Of a stretch of DNA of 64,000 nucleotides, positions 48,858 to 58,293 are shown one piece after another. The stretch is from positions 1,945,001 through 2,009,000 of the forward strand of contig NZ_CP071448.1 in assembly GCF_017352115.1 (NCBI RefSeq), written 5' to 3'. The position numbers and the translations under genes are program-made. Each line of letters begins with the position of its first letter. The stretch's first letter is position 1. Below the pieces are notes generated by a model. The model saw only the letters and a program-made list of their open reading frames with translations, was not told the DNA's origin and made no database searches. The DNA comes from Flavobacterium endoglycinae. GTDB taxonomy: Bacteria > Bacteroidota > Bacteroidia > Flavobacteriales > Flavobacteriaceae.

Positions 48858-50818
48858 GAAAAGTCTTGCTGCCCTCTTTAATTATTATTGCAGCGTCTTT
48901 GCTAGTGATTCGGATATTCTATCTGCAGATTGTCGACGATTCATTTAAATTGAAATCAGAAAATAATGCGATAAAAAAGGTCTACGACTACCCGGAACGA
49001 GGTTATATTTATGATCGAAATGGCAAACTTATGGTTGCCAATCAAGCTTCTTATGACATCATGGTAATCCCAAGAGATATCAAAGAAGATCTTAATGTGG
49101 CCGAATTTTGCGCACTTTTAAATATTACAAGAGAAGAATACGATAAACGAATTGCAAAAGCAAAAGTTTATAGTCCGAGACTTCCATCTGTATTTTTATC
49201 TCAGTTAAATAAAAACGAATTTGCTGCTTTTCAAGAGAAAATCAGAAAATACGAAGGTTTCTACTTCCAGAAACGTTCTCTTCGTGATTACGAAGTAGAT
49301 TATGGCGCGAATATTTTTGGTTTCATTACGCAGGTAAACGAAAAACAAATTGCACAGAATCCGTACTATAACAGCGGGGATTTAATTGGAAAACAAGGTG
49401 TAGAAGAAAGTTATGAAGAAATTTTACGCGGTATAAAAGGTGTAAAATACATTCAGAAAGACAAATACAACCGTGAAATTGGCCCTTATAAAGAAGGACG
49501 ATACGATACGATTGCCGTTGCTGGAGAAGATATCAATTTAACTATTGATGCAGAACTTCAAAAATACGGAGAAGAATTAATGATTAATAAAAGAGGTGGA
49601 ATTGTAGCAATCGAGCCTAAATCAGGGGAAATTCTTGCTTTAGTTACAGCTCCTTCTTATGATCCGGGAATTTTAGTTGGAAGACAAAGATCTAAAAACT
49701 ACACGCTTTTATATCATGATTCTATCGCCAAACCATTATATGACAGAGGACTTTTAGCAGAATATCCTCCGGGTTCTCCATTTAAAATTTTAACTGGACT
49801 AGTGGCTTTACAGGAAGGCGTTGTAAACGAACAAACGACTTTTATGTGTCATCACGGATTTAGTTATGGAGGCGGACGTTTTATGAAATGCCACGGTTTT
49901 GGACCTCATCAGCTTCATAATGGAATTTACAATTCTTGCAACACCTACTTTGGCCAAGCTTACATGTTGACCATAAACAAATATGCAGATCCTGGAAAAG
50001 CGGTTGACGTTTGGAGTGATCACGTAAAAAGTTTTGGTTTAGGACAATTTATGGGATATGATTTACCAACAGGTAAAAGAGGAAATATTCCAACATCAAA
50101 AACATATAAAAGAATTTATCCTAATGGCGGATGGAGAAGTTCAACGATTGTATCTAACGCGATTGGACAGGGAGAGGTCTTAATGACGCCGATTCAGCTT
50201 GCAAACATGATGGCAACTGTTGCAAATCAAGGATATTATTACACGCCTCACATCATTAAGAAAATTGAGGGTAAGAAAATTGATGCTAAGTTTACCACAA
50301 AACATACGACTACGATTGACCAGAAATATTTCCCTCCAGTTATCAGCGGTTTGTTTGATGTATATAACAAAGGAACAGCTTATGCACTTAAAGTAAACGG
50401 AATTGATATTTGCGGAAAAACTGGTACTGCTGAGAACTTTGCTAAAATTAATGGTAAAAGAACACAGCTTAAAGACCACTCTATTTTCGTAGCATTTGCT
50501 CCAAAAGATAATCCAAAAATTGCTATTGCAATCATGATTGAAAACGGAGGTTTTGGTGCCAACGTAGCCGGACCTATTGCGAGTTTAATGATAGAGAAAT
50601 ATCTGAGACATAAAATTACGAGAACAGATCTTGAAACAAGAGTTTTAAACAAAAGTTTGGCTGCTGAATATGCTAAACTGGGCGGAATGAACGAAGCTAG
50701 CAAAATTGAATCGGTACCAAAAGATTCTATTTTACAAGCAAAAATCGTAAAACCAAAAACCGAAGCTCCTAAAACTGAAGCTAAGAAAACAACAATAGAC
50801 ACTACTAAACAGAACTAA
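48854..50818 (+). CDS. mrdA: Penicillin-binding protein 2 (elongation transpeptidase)
   Basis: This 654-residue protein has an N-terminal membrane anchor (residues about 5-25) and the PBP dimerisation domain (PERGYIYDRNGKLMVANQ near 47). The transpeptidase domain contains SxxK as Ser308-Pro-Phe-Lys311 in PPGSPFKI, SxN as Ser361-Cys-Asn363, and KTG at 522-524. Cys and His are frequent around the active site (MCHHGF, MKCHGFGPHQLH, NSCN). After residue 600 there is a Lys/Pro/Thr-rich tail (KPKTEAPKTEAKKTT). It partners with RodA, encoded next. Confidence 0.95.
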   Translation: MRKVLLPSLIIIAASLLVIRIFYLQIVDDSFKLKSENNAIKKVYDYPERGYIYDRNGKLMVANQASYDIMVIPRDIKEDLNVAEFCALLNITREEYDKRIAKAKVYSPRLPSVFLSQLNKNEFAAFQEKIRKYEGFYFQKRSLRDYEVDYGANIFGFITQVNEKQIAQNPYYNSGDLIGKQGVEESYEEILRGIKGVKYIQKDKYNREIGPYKEGRYDTIAVAGEDINLTIDAELQKYGEELMINKRGGIVAIEPKSGEILALVTAPSYDPGILVGRQRSKNYTLLYHDSIAKPLYDRGLLAEYPPGSPFKILTGLVALQEGVVNEQTTFMCHHGFSYGGGRFMKCHGFGPHQLHNGIYNSCNTYFGQAYMLTINKYADPGKAVDVWSDHVKSFGLGQFMGYDLPTGKRGNIPTSKTYKRIYPNGGWRSSTIVSNAIGQGEVLMTPIQLANMMATVANQGYYYTPHIIKKIEGKKIDAKFTTKHTTTIDQKYFPPVISGLFDVYNKGTAYALKVNGIDICGKTGTAENFAKINGKRTQLKDHSIFVAFAPKDNPKIAIAIMIENGGFGANVAGPIASLMIEKYLRHKITRTDLETRVLNKSLAAEYAKLGGMNEASKIESVPKDSILQAKIVKPKTEAPKTEAKKTTIDTTKQN

Positions 50819-50833
50819 GAAAGATTATTTCAA

Positions 50834-52069
50834 ATGAAAAATCAAAGTGTAAAAAATAATATTGATTGGATAAGTGTCTTTATCTACATTGCGTTGGTAA
50901 CTTTAGGCTGGCTGAATATCTATTCATCTTCTCTATTATCAACTGACGGCACTTATCAAAAACAGCTGATTTTCATTGGATGTACCATTCCTTTAATTTT
51001 TGTTGTGCTTTTTGTTGACGGAAAATTTTATGAAAAATACGCCAGTATAATTTTCGGTGTTTCTCTTTTGTCCTTAGCCGGATTATTTCTTTTTGGAAAA
51101 ACAATTGCAGGTCAGCGATGCTGGTACGCTATTGGAAGTTTTACCCTTCAGCCTTCAGAGTTTGCAAAAGCCGCAACTTCATTGGCATTGGCCAAATATT
51201 TAAGTGACACTCAAATAAATTTAAAAGAAACCAACAGGCAGCTGCAGGCTTTAGCAATCGTCTTTCTTCCAGTAATGCTAATTTTACCACAGCCTGACCC
51301 AGGAAGTGCTTTAATTTACAGCGTTTTCATTTTGGTTTTATTTAGAGAAGGACTTCCTTCGTGGTATGTATGGACAGGATTTATTACCATTTTATTATTC
51401 GTCCTTACACTCGTATTAGAACCATATGTGGTTATTTTAATTTCACTTGGAGTACTATTGATTATTCATTTTAAAGGAAGAGCTGTAGACAGAAATATCA
51501 TTTTAAGTGCTATTATGCTAGCGGTAATCTCTGGTTTTGTTCTTTCTGTTGATTATGTATTTGACAACGTTTTTAAACAGCACCACAGAGATCGTTTCAA
51601 TATTTTATTGGGTAAAACCGTCGATATGAAAGGTATTGGATACAATACCAATCAATCTGAAATTGCGATTGGATCTGGAGGATGGCTTGGAAAAGGCTTC
51701 CTAGAAGGTACGCAGACAAAAGGAGGTTTCGTGCCAGAACAACATACAGATTACATCTTTACAACCGTTGGAGAAGAATGGGGTTTTGTTGGCTCTTTAG
51801 TCGTTATCTTGCTTTTCACTTGTCTGTTTTTAAGAGTAATTTATTTAGCTGAAAGACAGAAAACAAAATTCAGTCGGGTTTACGGATATTGTGTTGCCGG
51901 AATTCTGTTTATACATTTCTTCGTTAACATTGCCATGGTTATTGGTATTTTCCCAACAATTGGGGTTCCTCTGCCCTTCTTTTCTTATGGAGGTTCTGGA
52001 CTCTGGGGATTCACCATTTTGCTGTTTATCTTCTTAAAAATGGATGCTAATAAGGTAAATGAATGGTAA
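50834..52069 (+). CDS. rodA: Peptidoglycan glycosyltransferase RodA
   Basis: This 411-residue SEDS protein has about ten spans. Motifs are AGQRCWYAIGSFTLQPSEFAK (read in parts; family G-x-x-R-W-x-x-x-G-x-x-x-Q-P-S-E), the EWGFVGS segment near 315 and PLPFFSYGGSGLW near the end. It polymerises lipid II for side-wall growth with PBP2. It starts 15 bases after mrdA. In E. coli the order is the same. Confidence 0.96.
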   Translation: MKNQSVKNNIDWISVFIYIALVTLGWLNIYSSSLLSTDGTYQKQLIFIGCTIPLIFVVLFVDGKFYEKYASIIFGVSLLSLAGLFLFGKTIAGQRCWYAIGSFTLQPSEFAKAATSLALAKYLSDTQINLKETNRQLQALAIVFLPVMLILPQPDPGSALIYSVFILVLFREGLPSWYVWTGFITILLFVLTLVLEPYVVILISLGVLLIIHFKGRAVDRNIILSAIMLAVISGFVLSVDYVFDNVFKQHHRDRFNILLGKTVDMKGIGYNTNQSEIAIGSGGWLGKGFLEGTQTKGGFVPEQHTDYIFTTVGEEWGFVGSLVVILLFTCLFLRVIYLAERQKTKFSRVYGYCVAGILFIHFFVNIAMVIGIFPTIGVPLPFFSYGGSGLWGFTILLFIFLKMDANKVNEW

Positions 52070-52182
52070 TCTTGAATACCAATATTTAAATTCCAAATTC
52101 CAATTGACTTACTATATAGGAGATTTAAAAATCTCTTTTTAGACAAATAATTTTATCTGTTTCACCAACAGATTGACATAAA

Positions 52183-52215
52183 AAAATCCCCGAAGTAATA
52201 CTTCGGGGATTTTTA
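52183..52215. terminator. Bidirectional terminator between rodA and the DedA gene
   Basis: AAAATCCCCGAAGT and ACTTCGGGGATTTTT form a 14-base perfect stem with a 4-base loop, with A and T runs on both sides. Confidence 0.95.
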
Positions 52216-52228
52216 TTTTTATGATATT

Positions 52229-52909
52229 TTATATTTGCTCTGTTGGTTTTTTCTTTAAAAGCTTAAGTAAAACCGGGAATGTAGAGATGATGATAATAAC
52301 TATAATAATAACTTCAATATGCTCTTTTAAATCGATTCCTTGTTCTAAAAAGACACCATATAAATAATGTCCCGAAAAGATCAAAATAAACGACCACAAA
52401 AAAGAACTCAAAATATTATAGAACATAAACTTCTTTTTATCCATCGAAACAATTCCTGCAATTATAGGTGCAAATGTTCTGAAGATTGGCAGAAAGCGAG
52501 CATAAATAATAGCTTTTCCGCCGTATTTTTCGAAGAAATCTTTAGATTGTAAAAGGTATTTTTTCTTAAACCAGAAAGTATCTTCTTTCTTAAATAAGTA
52601 ATAACCGCTTTTTGCTCCAAACCAGTAACCTGTCATGTTACCTAATACTCCCATTAAAGCTACTGCAGTAGAAAGCAAAAATACATTTATGAAATCACCT
52701 GGGATATAAACAACATTTTGAATTAAATCTCGGCTATAAATACCTGCTAAAAAAAGTAAACTGTCCCCTGGAAGGAAAAAGCCTGCAAAAAGTCCTGTTT
52801 CTGCGAATACAATAAACAGAACAATAAATAACCCAATCTGAACACCTCCGATACTTAAAGTTATATAAAATTCAGGGTTTAGTAACTGGGTCCATTGAAA
52901 GTTATTCAT
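52229..52909 (-). CDS. DedA-family membrane protein
   Basis: This 226-residue protein has the DedA (SNARE-associated, VTT) domain. Signature parts are ETGLFAGFFLPGDSLLFLAG (residues about 37-56) and FFEKYGGKAIIYARFLPIFRTFAPIIAG (read in parts), with the conserved F/Y-x-R-F-x-P-x-x-R. Family members in other bacteria help recycle undecaprenyl phosphate or phosphatidylethanolamine. That activity here is inferred, and position next to the wall-elongation operon fits it. It is monocistronic. Confidence 0.9.
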   Translation of the reverse strand: MNNFQWTQLLNPEFYITLSIGGVQIGLFIVLFIVFAETGLFAGFFLPGDSLLFLAGIYSRDLIQNVVYIPGDFINVFLLSTAVALMGVLGNMTGYWFGAKSGYYLFKKEDTFWFKKKYLLQSKDFFEKYGGKAIIYARFLPIFRTFAPIIAGIVSMDKKKFMFYNILSSFLWSFILIFSGHYLYGVFLEQGIDLKEHIEVIIIVIIIISTFPVLLKLLKKKPTEQI

Positions 52910-53008
52910 AAAATGAGTTTGGTTATACGTATCAGCTTGTGAAATTAACGATTATTTATTTTAACAACAATTAAAAGCAGTATTTTAAAGATAAATTAAC
53001 TATTAAAA

Positions 53009-53032
53009 AAGCCCAAGTATCAACTTGGGCTT
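53009..53032. terminator. Terminator of the HMA-protein operon
   Basis: AAGCCCAAG and CTTGGGCTT form a 9-base stem with a TATCAA loop between A-rich flanks, immediately downstream of the minus-strand gene at 53041. Confidence 0.8.
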
Positions 53033-53040
53033 CTAAAAAA

Positions 53041-53385
53041 TTATTGTTCTCTTTCGTATTTGCAGCAAGAATGTAAATTATTATAATCTGTATCTGTCGC
53101 TTTTACTTCCTTTGTATCGTGTCCGGCCTTTGCAACTGCCATATTTAAATCTTTTGTAGAAGATTTTTCTTCATTCAAAATAACACTCAGCTGGTGGGTG
53201 CTTACATCCCAAGAAGCAGTTTTTACACCTGGAACACCAAATGCGGCTTTTTCAATTCGTTTTTTGCACTGTTCGCAATTTCCGTTTACTTCTGTCGTGT
53301 ATTTTAAATTCTTATTTTTTTTAGTTTGAGCCTCAGCCGTAAATCCTAAAAAACTAATTATCGCTATTAAAATTAAATTCTTCAT
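53041..53385 (-). CDS. Exported heavy-metal-associated (HMA) domain protein
   Basis: This 114-residue protein has a signal peptide (ending TAEAQ, residue 20) and one HMA domain with Cys37-Glu-Gln-Cys40 in place of the common MxCxxC, and a second Cys pair near the C-terminus (HSCCKYE). Copper(I) binding in the periplasm is inferred from family and context. It is the third gene of an operon with a TonB receptor and an HYC_CC_PP protein. Confidence 0.88.
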   Translation of the reverse strand: MKNLILIAIISFLGFTAEAQTKKNKNLKYTTEVNGNCEQCKKRIEKAAFGVPGVKTASWDVSTHQLSVILNEEKSSTKDLNMAVAKAGHDTKEVKATDTDYNNLHSCCKYEREQ

Positions 53386-53419
53386 TTTGTATCTATTTAG
53401 TGTGTAAAATTAATATTCT

Positions 53420-55429
53420 TTATTTGATTTTGAATCGTAATCCTGCATAATACATCTGTCCGAAAATTGGAGCGTATGCTACAGAAGCATCAAAGTTTGG
53501 ACCGAATGGATCATTAGCGCCTAAAATTGCTTTTTGCTGTTTATAATTACCGATGTTCTCTCCTCCTATATATACTTCAAAAACAGGAGAAAAAATTCGT
53601 GTAACCTGAGCATTCATTACAGCATACGAAGGTGAAAAATCAGGAAACTGATCCTCAGCAGGATTAGAAGCCGTGTAAGGAAGCTGTTGTTTCCCAGACC
53701 AGTTAAATGTATAGTCGAATTTCCATTGTTTTCCTTCATCACTTGCAGTCGTTTCGTATTCTAAATTCCCCAAAAAACGATGTTTTGCTTGAAGCGGACG
53801 CTGGAAAGTTCCTCTCAAATAATCCGTCTGGATATCATAATATTTATAAGCTGTTCTCAAATTCAAATTTTGAATCAACTCATAATTAAATTCAACCTGC
53901 AGACTGTTGGCAAAAGAGCTTCCTTTCAGATTGTAAAACAAAACATCCTGCGGACTTTGCATAATATCTACTATCGCCTGATTTTGAAAATCGGTTCGGT
54001 ATAAATCAAAACCAGCTTCGGCATTTTTATTAAATAGTTTGAATTTCTGAGAAAAACTGATTCCGTAATTCCATGCAATTTCTGGATTTAGCCCATATAC
54101 TTTTCCATTATTATCTAAAATTGAAAAAGTTCTTGAACTGGCAAATAACTGCTGATTTTCGGCAAAAATATTAGCCGAACGTTTGCCTCTTCCAGCAGAA
54201 AAACGAAGTACTCCATTTTTCCAAGGATTGTAACGAACATGTAAACGCGGCGTTACAAAAAATCCTAATCGGTTGCTGTTGTCTACTCGTCCACCTAAAA
54301 TTACACTGAAATTATCGGTATTATCATAGGTATATTCAAAGAAAGCTCCAACAGAATTATCAATTCGGCTGTAATCCACAATATTCACAAACTCTTGATA
54401 TTGATCGTATGTAAAATTCAAACCCGTTGTGAATTTATGCATCGTATTATTAATAATCGAATTGAAAATCAAATTCGAATAGAAACTGTTTTGCCTGATA
54501 TCATAGAGATTTAAACCAAAATAAGAATCTTGTTTGTGGCTGTTAAATGAGTTTTGAAAACCAATACTCTGATACGGCATATCAGGAAAAACATAACCAA
54601 TTTTTGTAGAAACATCAAAACGTTCTGTATTGATTTCTGATCCCCAGTGATTGGTTGTACCACGATCACGATCTTTATCAAAATCAAGTTCTCCAGTTTG
54701 TTTTTTATCATTCATATATCGGAAATTGATAAAACTCACCAGTCCGCTTTCGGCATCATAATATTGGTACCGATTTAAAACATTGATTTGTTTTCCTAGC
54801 GGATTATCCAAGAAACCGTCGTTGTTCATATCATTTTTGGCGACACGTGCATTTCCATGAACGAATAAACTTGTGGCCCATTTATCTGATAATTTTTTAT
54901 TGAAATGTGTATTCAATTCAAATCTTGAATCGGTAGCACCATACGCATTTAGAAAAAACGGAATGTCGTTTAATGGTTTTAGAAGTTCTGTATTAATTTG
55001 TCCAGAAATACTTTCATAACCATTGATAACGCTTCCTGCACCTTTGGTAATCTGAACACTTTCAATCCATGTTCCCGGTGTAAAAGACAATCCGTAAGCC
55101 TGTGAAGCACCTCGCACAGAAGGAATATTTTCTTCTGTAATCATTAAATACGGGCTTGTAAGCCCTAACATTTTGATTTGTTTTGTTCCTGTTAATGCAT
55201 CCGAAAAATTGACATCAATAGACGGATTCGTTTCAAAACTTTCTGCCAGATTACAACAAGCTGCTTTTAAAAGCTCTTTACTCGTAATTAATGAAGTATT
55301 GGCTGTAAGTGTATAGGATTTTTTAATTCCTTTTTGCTTTTTTGTGATTTTTACTTCTTCCAGATTTTCTTGTGAAAACATAGGAACAGAAAGCAAAAAC
55401 ACCACAAAAAGCATGATATTTTTTTGCAT
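53420..55429 (-). CDS. TonB-dependent receptor, probably metal-linked
   Basis: This 669-residue protein has a signal peptide (ending MFSQ) and no carboxypeptidase-like domain. A plug lies at about 30-150 (LKAACCNLAESFETNPSIDV, then QITKGAGSVINGYESISGQIN, in parts), and the barrel ends YYAGLRFKIK. The AACCNLAESF segment with a Cys pair is characteristic of a receptor group in Bacteroidota found with copper-related genes. The neighbours, an HMA protein 34 bases downstream and an HYC_CC_PP protein upstream, fit that. Substrate and direction of transport are unproven. Confidence 0.85.
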   Translation of the reverse strand: MQKNIMLFVVFLLSVPMFSQENLEEVKITKKQKGIKKSYTLTANTSLITSKELLKAACCNLAESFETNPSIDVNFSDALTGTKQIKMLGLTSPYLMITEENIPSVRGASQAYGLSFTPGTWIESVQITKGAGSVINGYESISGQINTELLKPLNDIPFFLNAYGATDSRFELNTHFNKKLSDKWATSLFVHGNARVAKNDMNNDGFLDNPLGKQINVLNRYQYYDAESGLVSFINFRYMNDKKQTGELDFDKDRDRGTTNHWGSEINTERFDVSTKIGYVFPDMPYQSIGFQNSFNSHKQDSYFGLNLYDIRQNSFYSNLIFNSIINNTMHKFTTGLNFTYDQYQEFVNIVDYSRIDNSVGAFFEYTYDNTDNFSVILGGRVDNSNRLGFFVTPRLHVRYNPWKNGVLRFSAGRGKRSANIFAENQQLFASSRTFSILDNNGKVYGLNPEIAWNYGISFSQKFKLFNKNAEAGFDLYRTDFQNQAIVDIMQSPQDVLFYNLKGSSFANSLQVEFNYELIQNLNLRTAYKYYDIQTDYLRGTFQRPLQAKHRFLGNLEYETTASDEGKQWKFDYTFNWSGKQQLPYTASNPAEDQFPDFSPSYAVMNAQVTRIFSPVFEVYIGGENIGNYKQQKAILGANDPFGPNFDASVAYAPIFGQMYYAGLRFKIK

Positions 55430-55541
55430 AAAAAAAGACTTTAATGTTGTTTAGATTTTTGAATGCTGTTTCTCAAAATAAGAAACACACAAACATTACA
55501 TTTCAAGCCACACGAAATGACTTGATTCTAAAACATTAAAA

Positions 55542-55934
55542 TCAGGAATAAAAAATATACTGGTGATATAATTTGAATAAGGGGGGCGCATTCGCATCAG
55601 AATAATACGAAATAATCTGACTGCTTTTAAAATTCGGAACCGATAAAAAAGCAATTGGTTTGTATTCTTCAATTACAGCAGGAAATGCTAACTGAAAGAA
55701 GAAGATTTTTAAAGTCGCATCATCTGATTTTTTCTCAAAATGAACCACTTTATCTTTACAGCAGGAGGATACTTTTTCTTTTTCACCGCAACATTTTTTC
55801 TCTGGTTTAGCAGAAACGCTGGTATTTAAAGATACAGAAGCAATTTTTCCTCCACAATAATGCACATCAAAAGCAAACCCTATGTTGGAAACCAACAAGA
55901 GAAAAGCCAATAGTAAAACAGTGCATTTTTTCAT
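55542..55934 (-). CDS. HYC_CC_PP family exported protein
   Basis: This 130-residue protein has a signal peptide (ending about IGFAF). The three name-giving motifs are present: His25-Tyr-Cys27, Cys48-Cys49 and Cys58-Cys59, and Pro117-Pro118 near the C-terminus. Metal binding, presumably copper, is inferred from the Cys/His pattern and the operon. It is the first gene of the metal-linked operon. The 112-base gap before the receptor has no terminator. Confidence 0.85.
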   Translation of the reverse strand: MKKCTVLLLAFLLLVSNIGFAFDVHYCGGKIASVSLNTSVSAKPEKKCCGEKEKVSSCCKDKVVHFEKKSDDATLKIFFFQLAFPAVIEEYKPIAFLSVPNFKSSQIISYYSDANAPPLFKLYHQYIFYS

Positions 55935-55979
55935 ACTGCAAATATATCTAAAGATTCTGCGATAAACTCTAATGAAATG

Positions 55980-56426
55980 TTATTTTTTTGAATTTTGAAG
56001 CTGGTAATAAAATGCCGGAATAAACAAAAGCACAAATATGGGCTGAATGATAAATCTTCGCACATAAAACAAAAGCCAATTGCTATTTGGGAAGTATTCT
56101 ATAATTATAAAAAACGCCGCAAAAAGCAAAATCGAAAAAACAGAATATAAAATAGCCGTAAAATTTAAAATTCCTTTATCCTGAAAAAGTGTATAAATTA
56201 AAATCAGAGATAAAATTGTATTTAAACCAAAGCGAAATATCAAATTATAAAAAAGCTTAAAAGAGTCAACTTCAGGCAACGGCACATTCGTAAATTCTGA
56301 TTCGAAATATTCTAAAAAAGGATCGTAAAACAATGAATTTTCGAATGTCCTGATTAAGGCAAAACAGAAAATAACTCCAATAGAAATTAGAATTTTACCT
56401 TTATGCTGTAAAAGACTATTTAGCAT
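55980..56426 (-). CDS. Exosortase F-associated membrane protein
   Basis: This 148-residue protein has about four membrane spans and the FENSLFYDPFLEYFES loop. It overlaps the upstream xrtF gene by 11 bases, so translation is coupled. It matches the small membrane protein that accompanies XrtF in flavobacteria. How it helps the exosortase is not known to me. Confidence 0.8.
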   Translation of the reverse strand: MLNSLLQHKGKILISIGVIFCFALIRTFENSLFYDPFLEYFESEFTNVPLPEVDSFKLFYNLIFRFGLNTILSLILIYTLFQDKGILNFTAILYSVFSILLFAAFFIIIEYFPNSNWLLFYVRRFIIQPIFVLLFIPAFYYQLQNSKK

Positions 56427-56952
56427 ATTTAGAAAATTTATTTACCCAAATAACCCAAAGGATAAAAACAGCGCCATAGATAATTAAAGGAAAAACAACT
56501 CCGTGTAGAAAATGTCCTTTTTCGGGAAAATGAAATAACAAAACTGTCAATAATGCAATTCGTACAACGTTTAAAATATAAATCAATACGATTCCGAAAA
56601 GGATATATAATAAGGTAGCTTTTAATTTACCCGAAAAAGCAAGTACAAACGAAATAAATAAGATAATAACACTTATTGCATTACAGCCTTCAATAATTCT
56701 CACCAAATATTCATTCTGAAAAAAAACCTGAAGACCAGAAGCGCCTATATTTCTTTGAACATCGACATCGTAACCAAATGCTTCCAGCAAATGTTCGACA
56801 TTCTTGCCGACAAACTGAGTAATTCCGTCCACTTCAGTCGTGCTAAAACTATTTAGATAAAGCTTATACAATACCGTAAGCACAATATAAGCCGCAAAGA
56901 AAGTGCCTATAAAAACTAGAAACGGCCTGAATTGTACCAAATATTTTTTCAA
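56416..56952 (-). CDS. xrtF: Exosortase XrtF
   Basis: This 178-residue membrane protease/transpeptidase-like enzyme has several spans. The exosortase catalytic set is present: Cys90 in EGCNAISV, Arg131 in NVVRIALLT and His150 in LHGVVFP. This is the short F-type exosortase of Flavobacteriia, expected to process proteins with a C-terminal sorting signal. No obvious substrate gene is in the window. Confidence 0.9.
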   Translation of the reverse strand: MKKYLVQFRPFLVFIGTFFAAYIVLTVLYKLYLNSFSTTEVDGITQFVGKNVEHLLEAFGYDVDVQRNIGASGLQVFFQNEYLVRIIEGCNAISVIILFISFVLAFSGKLKATLLYILFGIVLIYILNVVRIALLTVLLFHFPEKGHFLHGVVFPLIIYGAVFILWVIWVNKFSKYAK

Positions 56953-57023
56953 TAGATTTTTTTTTCAAATTTATGTATTTTTTGAGTTTAGCTTTAAATA
57001 CTTTTGTATAAAATTTTTAAATC

Positions 57024-57479
57024 ATGACATTTCAAGAATTACAACCAAAAATAAGCGCAATAGTTTCTGACACTAAACTTGTTAGAGACGAAAAATTATT
57101 AGCAGTCTGCCAGTTATTAAATGAAAATGTAGAATATTACAACTGGGTAGGTTTCTATTTTGCTAATCACGAAGCCAAAACACTTCATTTAGGACCTTAT
57201 GTAGGTGCTGAAACAGATCATACTGTGATACCTTTCGGTAAAGGAATCTGCGGACAAGTTGCTGAAAGCAATGCAAACTTTGTGGTGCCGGATGTTAAAG
57301 CACAAGATAATTATATTGCCTGCAGTCTGACTGTAAAATCTGAAATTGTAGTGCCTTTATTCGTAAACGGAGTAAATATTGGTCAAATCGATATTGACAG
57401 CCATGTTATTGACCCTTTTACTGAAGCTGACGAAAGATTCCTTGAATTTGTAAACCAAGAAGTTGCCAAATTATTCTAG
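57024..57479 (+). CDS. GAF-domain protein, free methionine-(R)-sulfoxide reductase type
   Basis: This 151-residue single GAF domain matches fRMsr: YNWVGFYFA near 39, the IPFGKGICGQVAES loop with Cys76, and NYIACSLTVKSEIVVPLF with Cys100, then INGVNIG-QIDIDSH. These two Cys have the 24-residue spacing of two of the three Cys of the E. coli enzyme. The position ten residues before Cys76, where the third would be, is His66. It should reduce free Met-R-sulfoxide if the two-Cys set suffices. TACTTTTG at 56999-57006 is a good promoter box. Confidence 0.85.
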   Translation: MTFQELQPKISAIVSDTKLVRDEKLLAVCQLLNENVEYYNWVGFYFANHEAKTLHLGPYVGAETDHTVIPFGKGICGQVAESNANFVVPDVKAQDNYIACSLTVKSEIVVPLFVNGVNIGQIDIDSHVIDPFTEADERFLEFVNQEVAKLF

Positions 57480-57512
57480 AAGTCCTATTTTTAGTATAAA
57501 AAATAGCGCTGA

Positions 57513-58211
57513 ATGAAAAAAAGCTTTTTCATACTATTTCACCTTATCATTTCGGTTCATCTGTCGGCACAGATTAATATGGTCTCGAAAAAGATCTTTC
57601 TGGACTCGTTAAATCGCGAAACCACACCTGATAACTATGCCTATACAAGGGTAATTACCAATTATTCTCAGAAAAACGTACGTTATGTTGTAACTGATTT
57701 TTACAAAAACGGAAGAAAGAGAATGACTGGTTCTACTTTGGACAGAGATATTCTAAAGAAAGATGGCGAGTTTATTTATTATTACAAAAGCGGATCTAAA
57801 GAATCTGTTGTAAATTATTCTGAAGATCATAAATCTGGAAAAGAGGTTAATTGGTACGAAAACCAAAATAAAAAATCTGAAAAACAGAATAGCTGGGATC
57901 CTAAAACAAAAAAATCGCAGACTCTGATTTTGAATTTTTGGAACAAAGACAACGAACAAACCGTAACGAACGGAGAAGGCGAATATGAAGAAACAGATAC
58001 TTCTGTAACACAAAAAGGCTCCCTTAAAGACGGATTAAAACAAGGTGTATGGAAAGGAAATGACATCGTTCGCAAAATTTCTTTCACTGATAATTATAAC
58101 AAGGGAATTCTAATTTCAGGAACAAGTGTTGATGAAAATAATATGAAGTTTTCGTATTCTTCTTTGGCAGAAAAACAAACTGGCAAAAAGGTTGTAAAAA
58201 CCAATAAATAA
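57513..58211 (+). CDS. Exported protein with MORN-like repeats
   Basis: This 232-residue protein has a signal peptide (ending HLSAQ). The mature part holds repeats like DFYKNGRKRMTG, KDGEFIYYYKSGSKESVV, KSGKEVNWYENQNKKSE and KDGLKQGVWKG, the pattern of bacterial MORN-like (YwqK-like) repeats. It ends basic (KKVVKTNK). A role in surface structure or as an antitoxin-like protein is only family gossip; the function is not known. Confidence 0.75.
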   Translation: MKKSFFILFHLIISVHLSAQINMVSKKIFLDSLNRETTPDNYAYTRVITNYSQKNVRYVVTDFYKNGRKRMTGSTLDRDILKKDGEFIYYYKSGSKESVVNYSEDHKSGKEVNWYENQNKKSEKQNSWDPKTKKSQTLILNFWNKDNEQTVTNGEGEYEETDTSVTQKGSLKDGLKQGVWKGNDIVRKISFTDNYNKGILISGTSVDENNMKFSYSSLAEKQTGKKVVKTNK

Positions 58212-58293
58212 CACATGATTTGTCTTCAAAAATACCGCCAAATCATTAAAAAAGAATTTCTTAATGCCTTATTTTTAGATTCTTTTATTTTTT

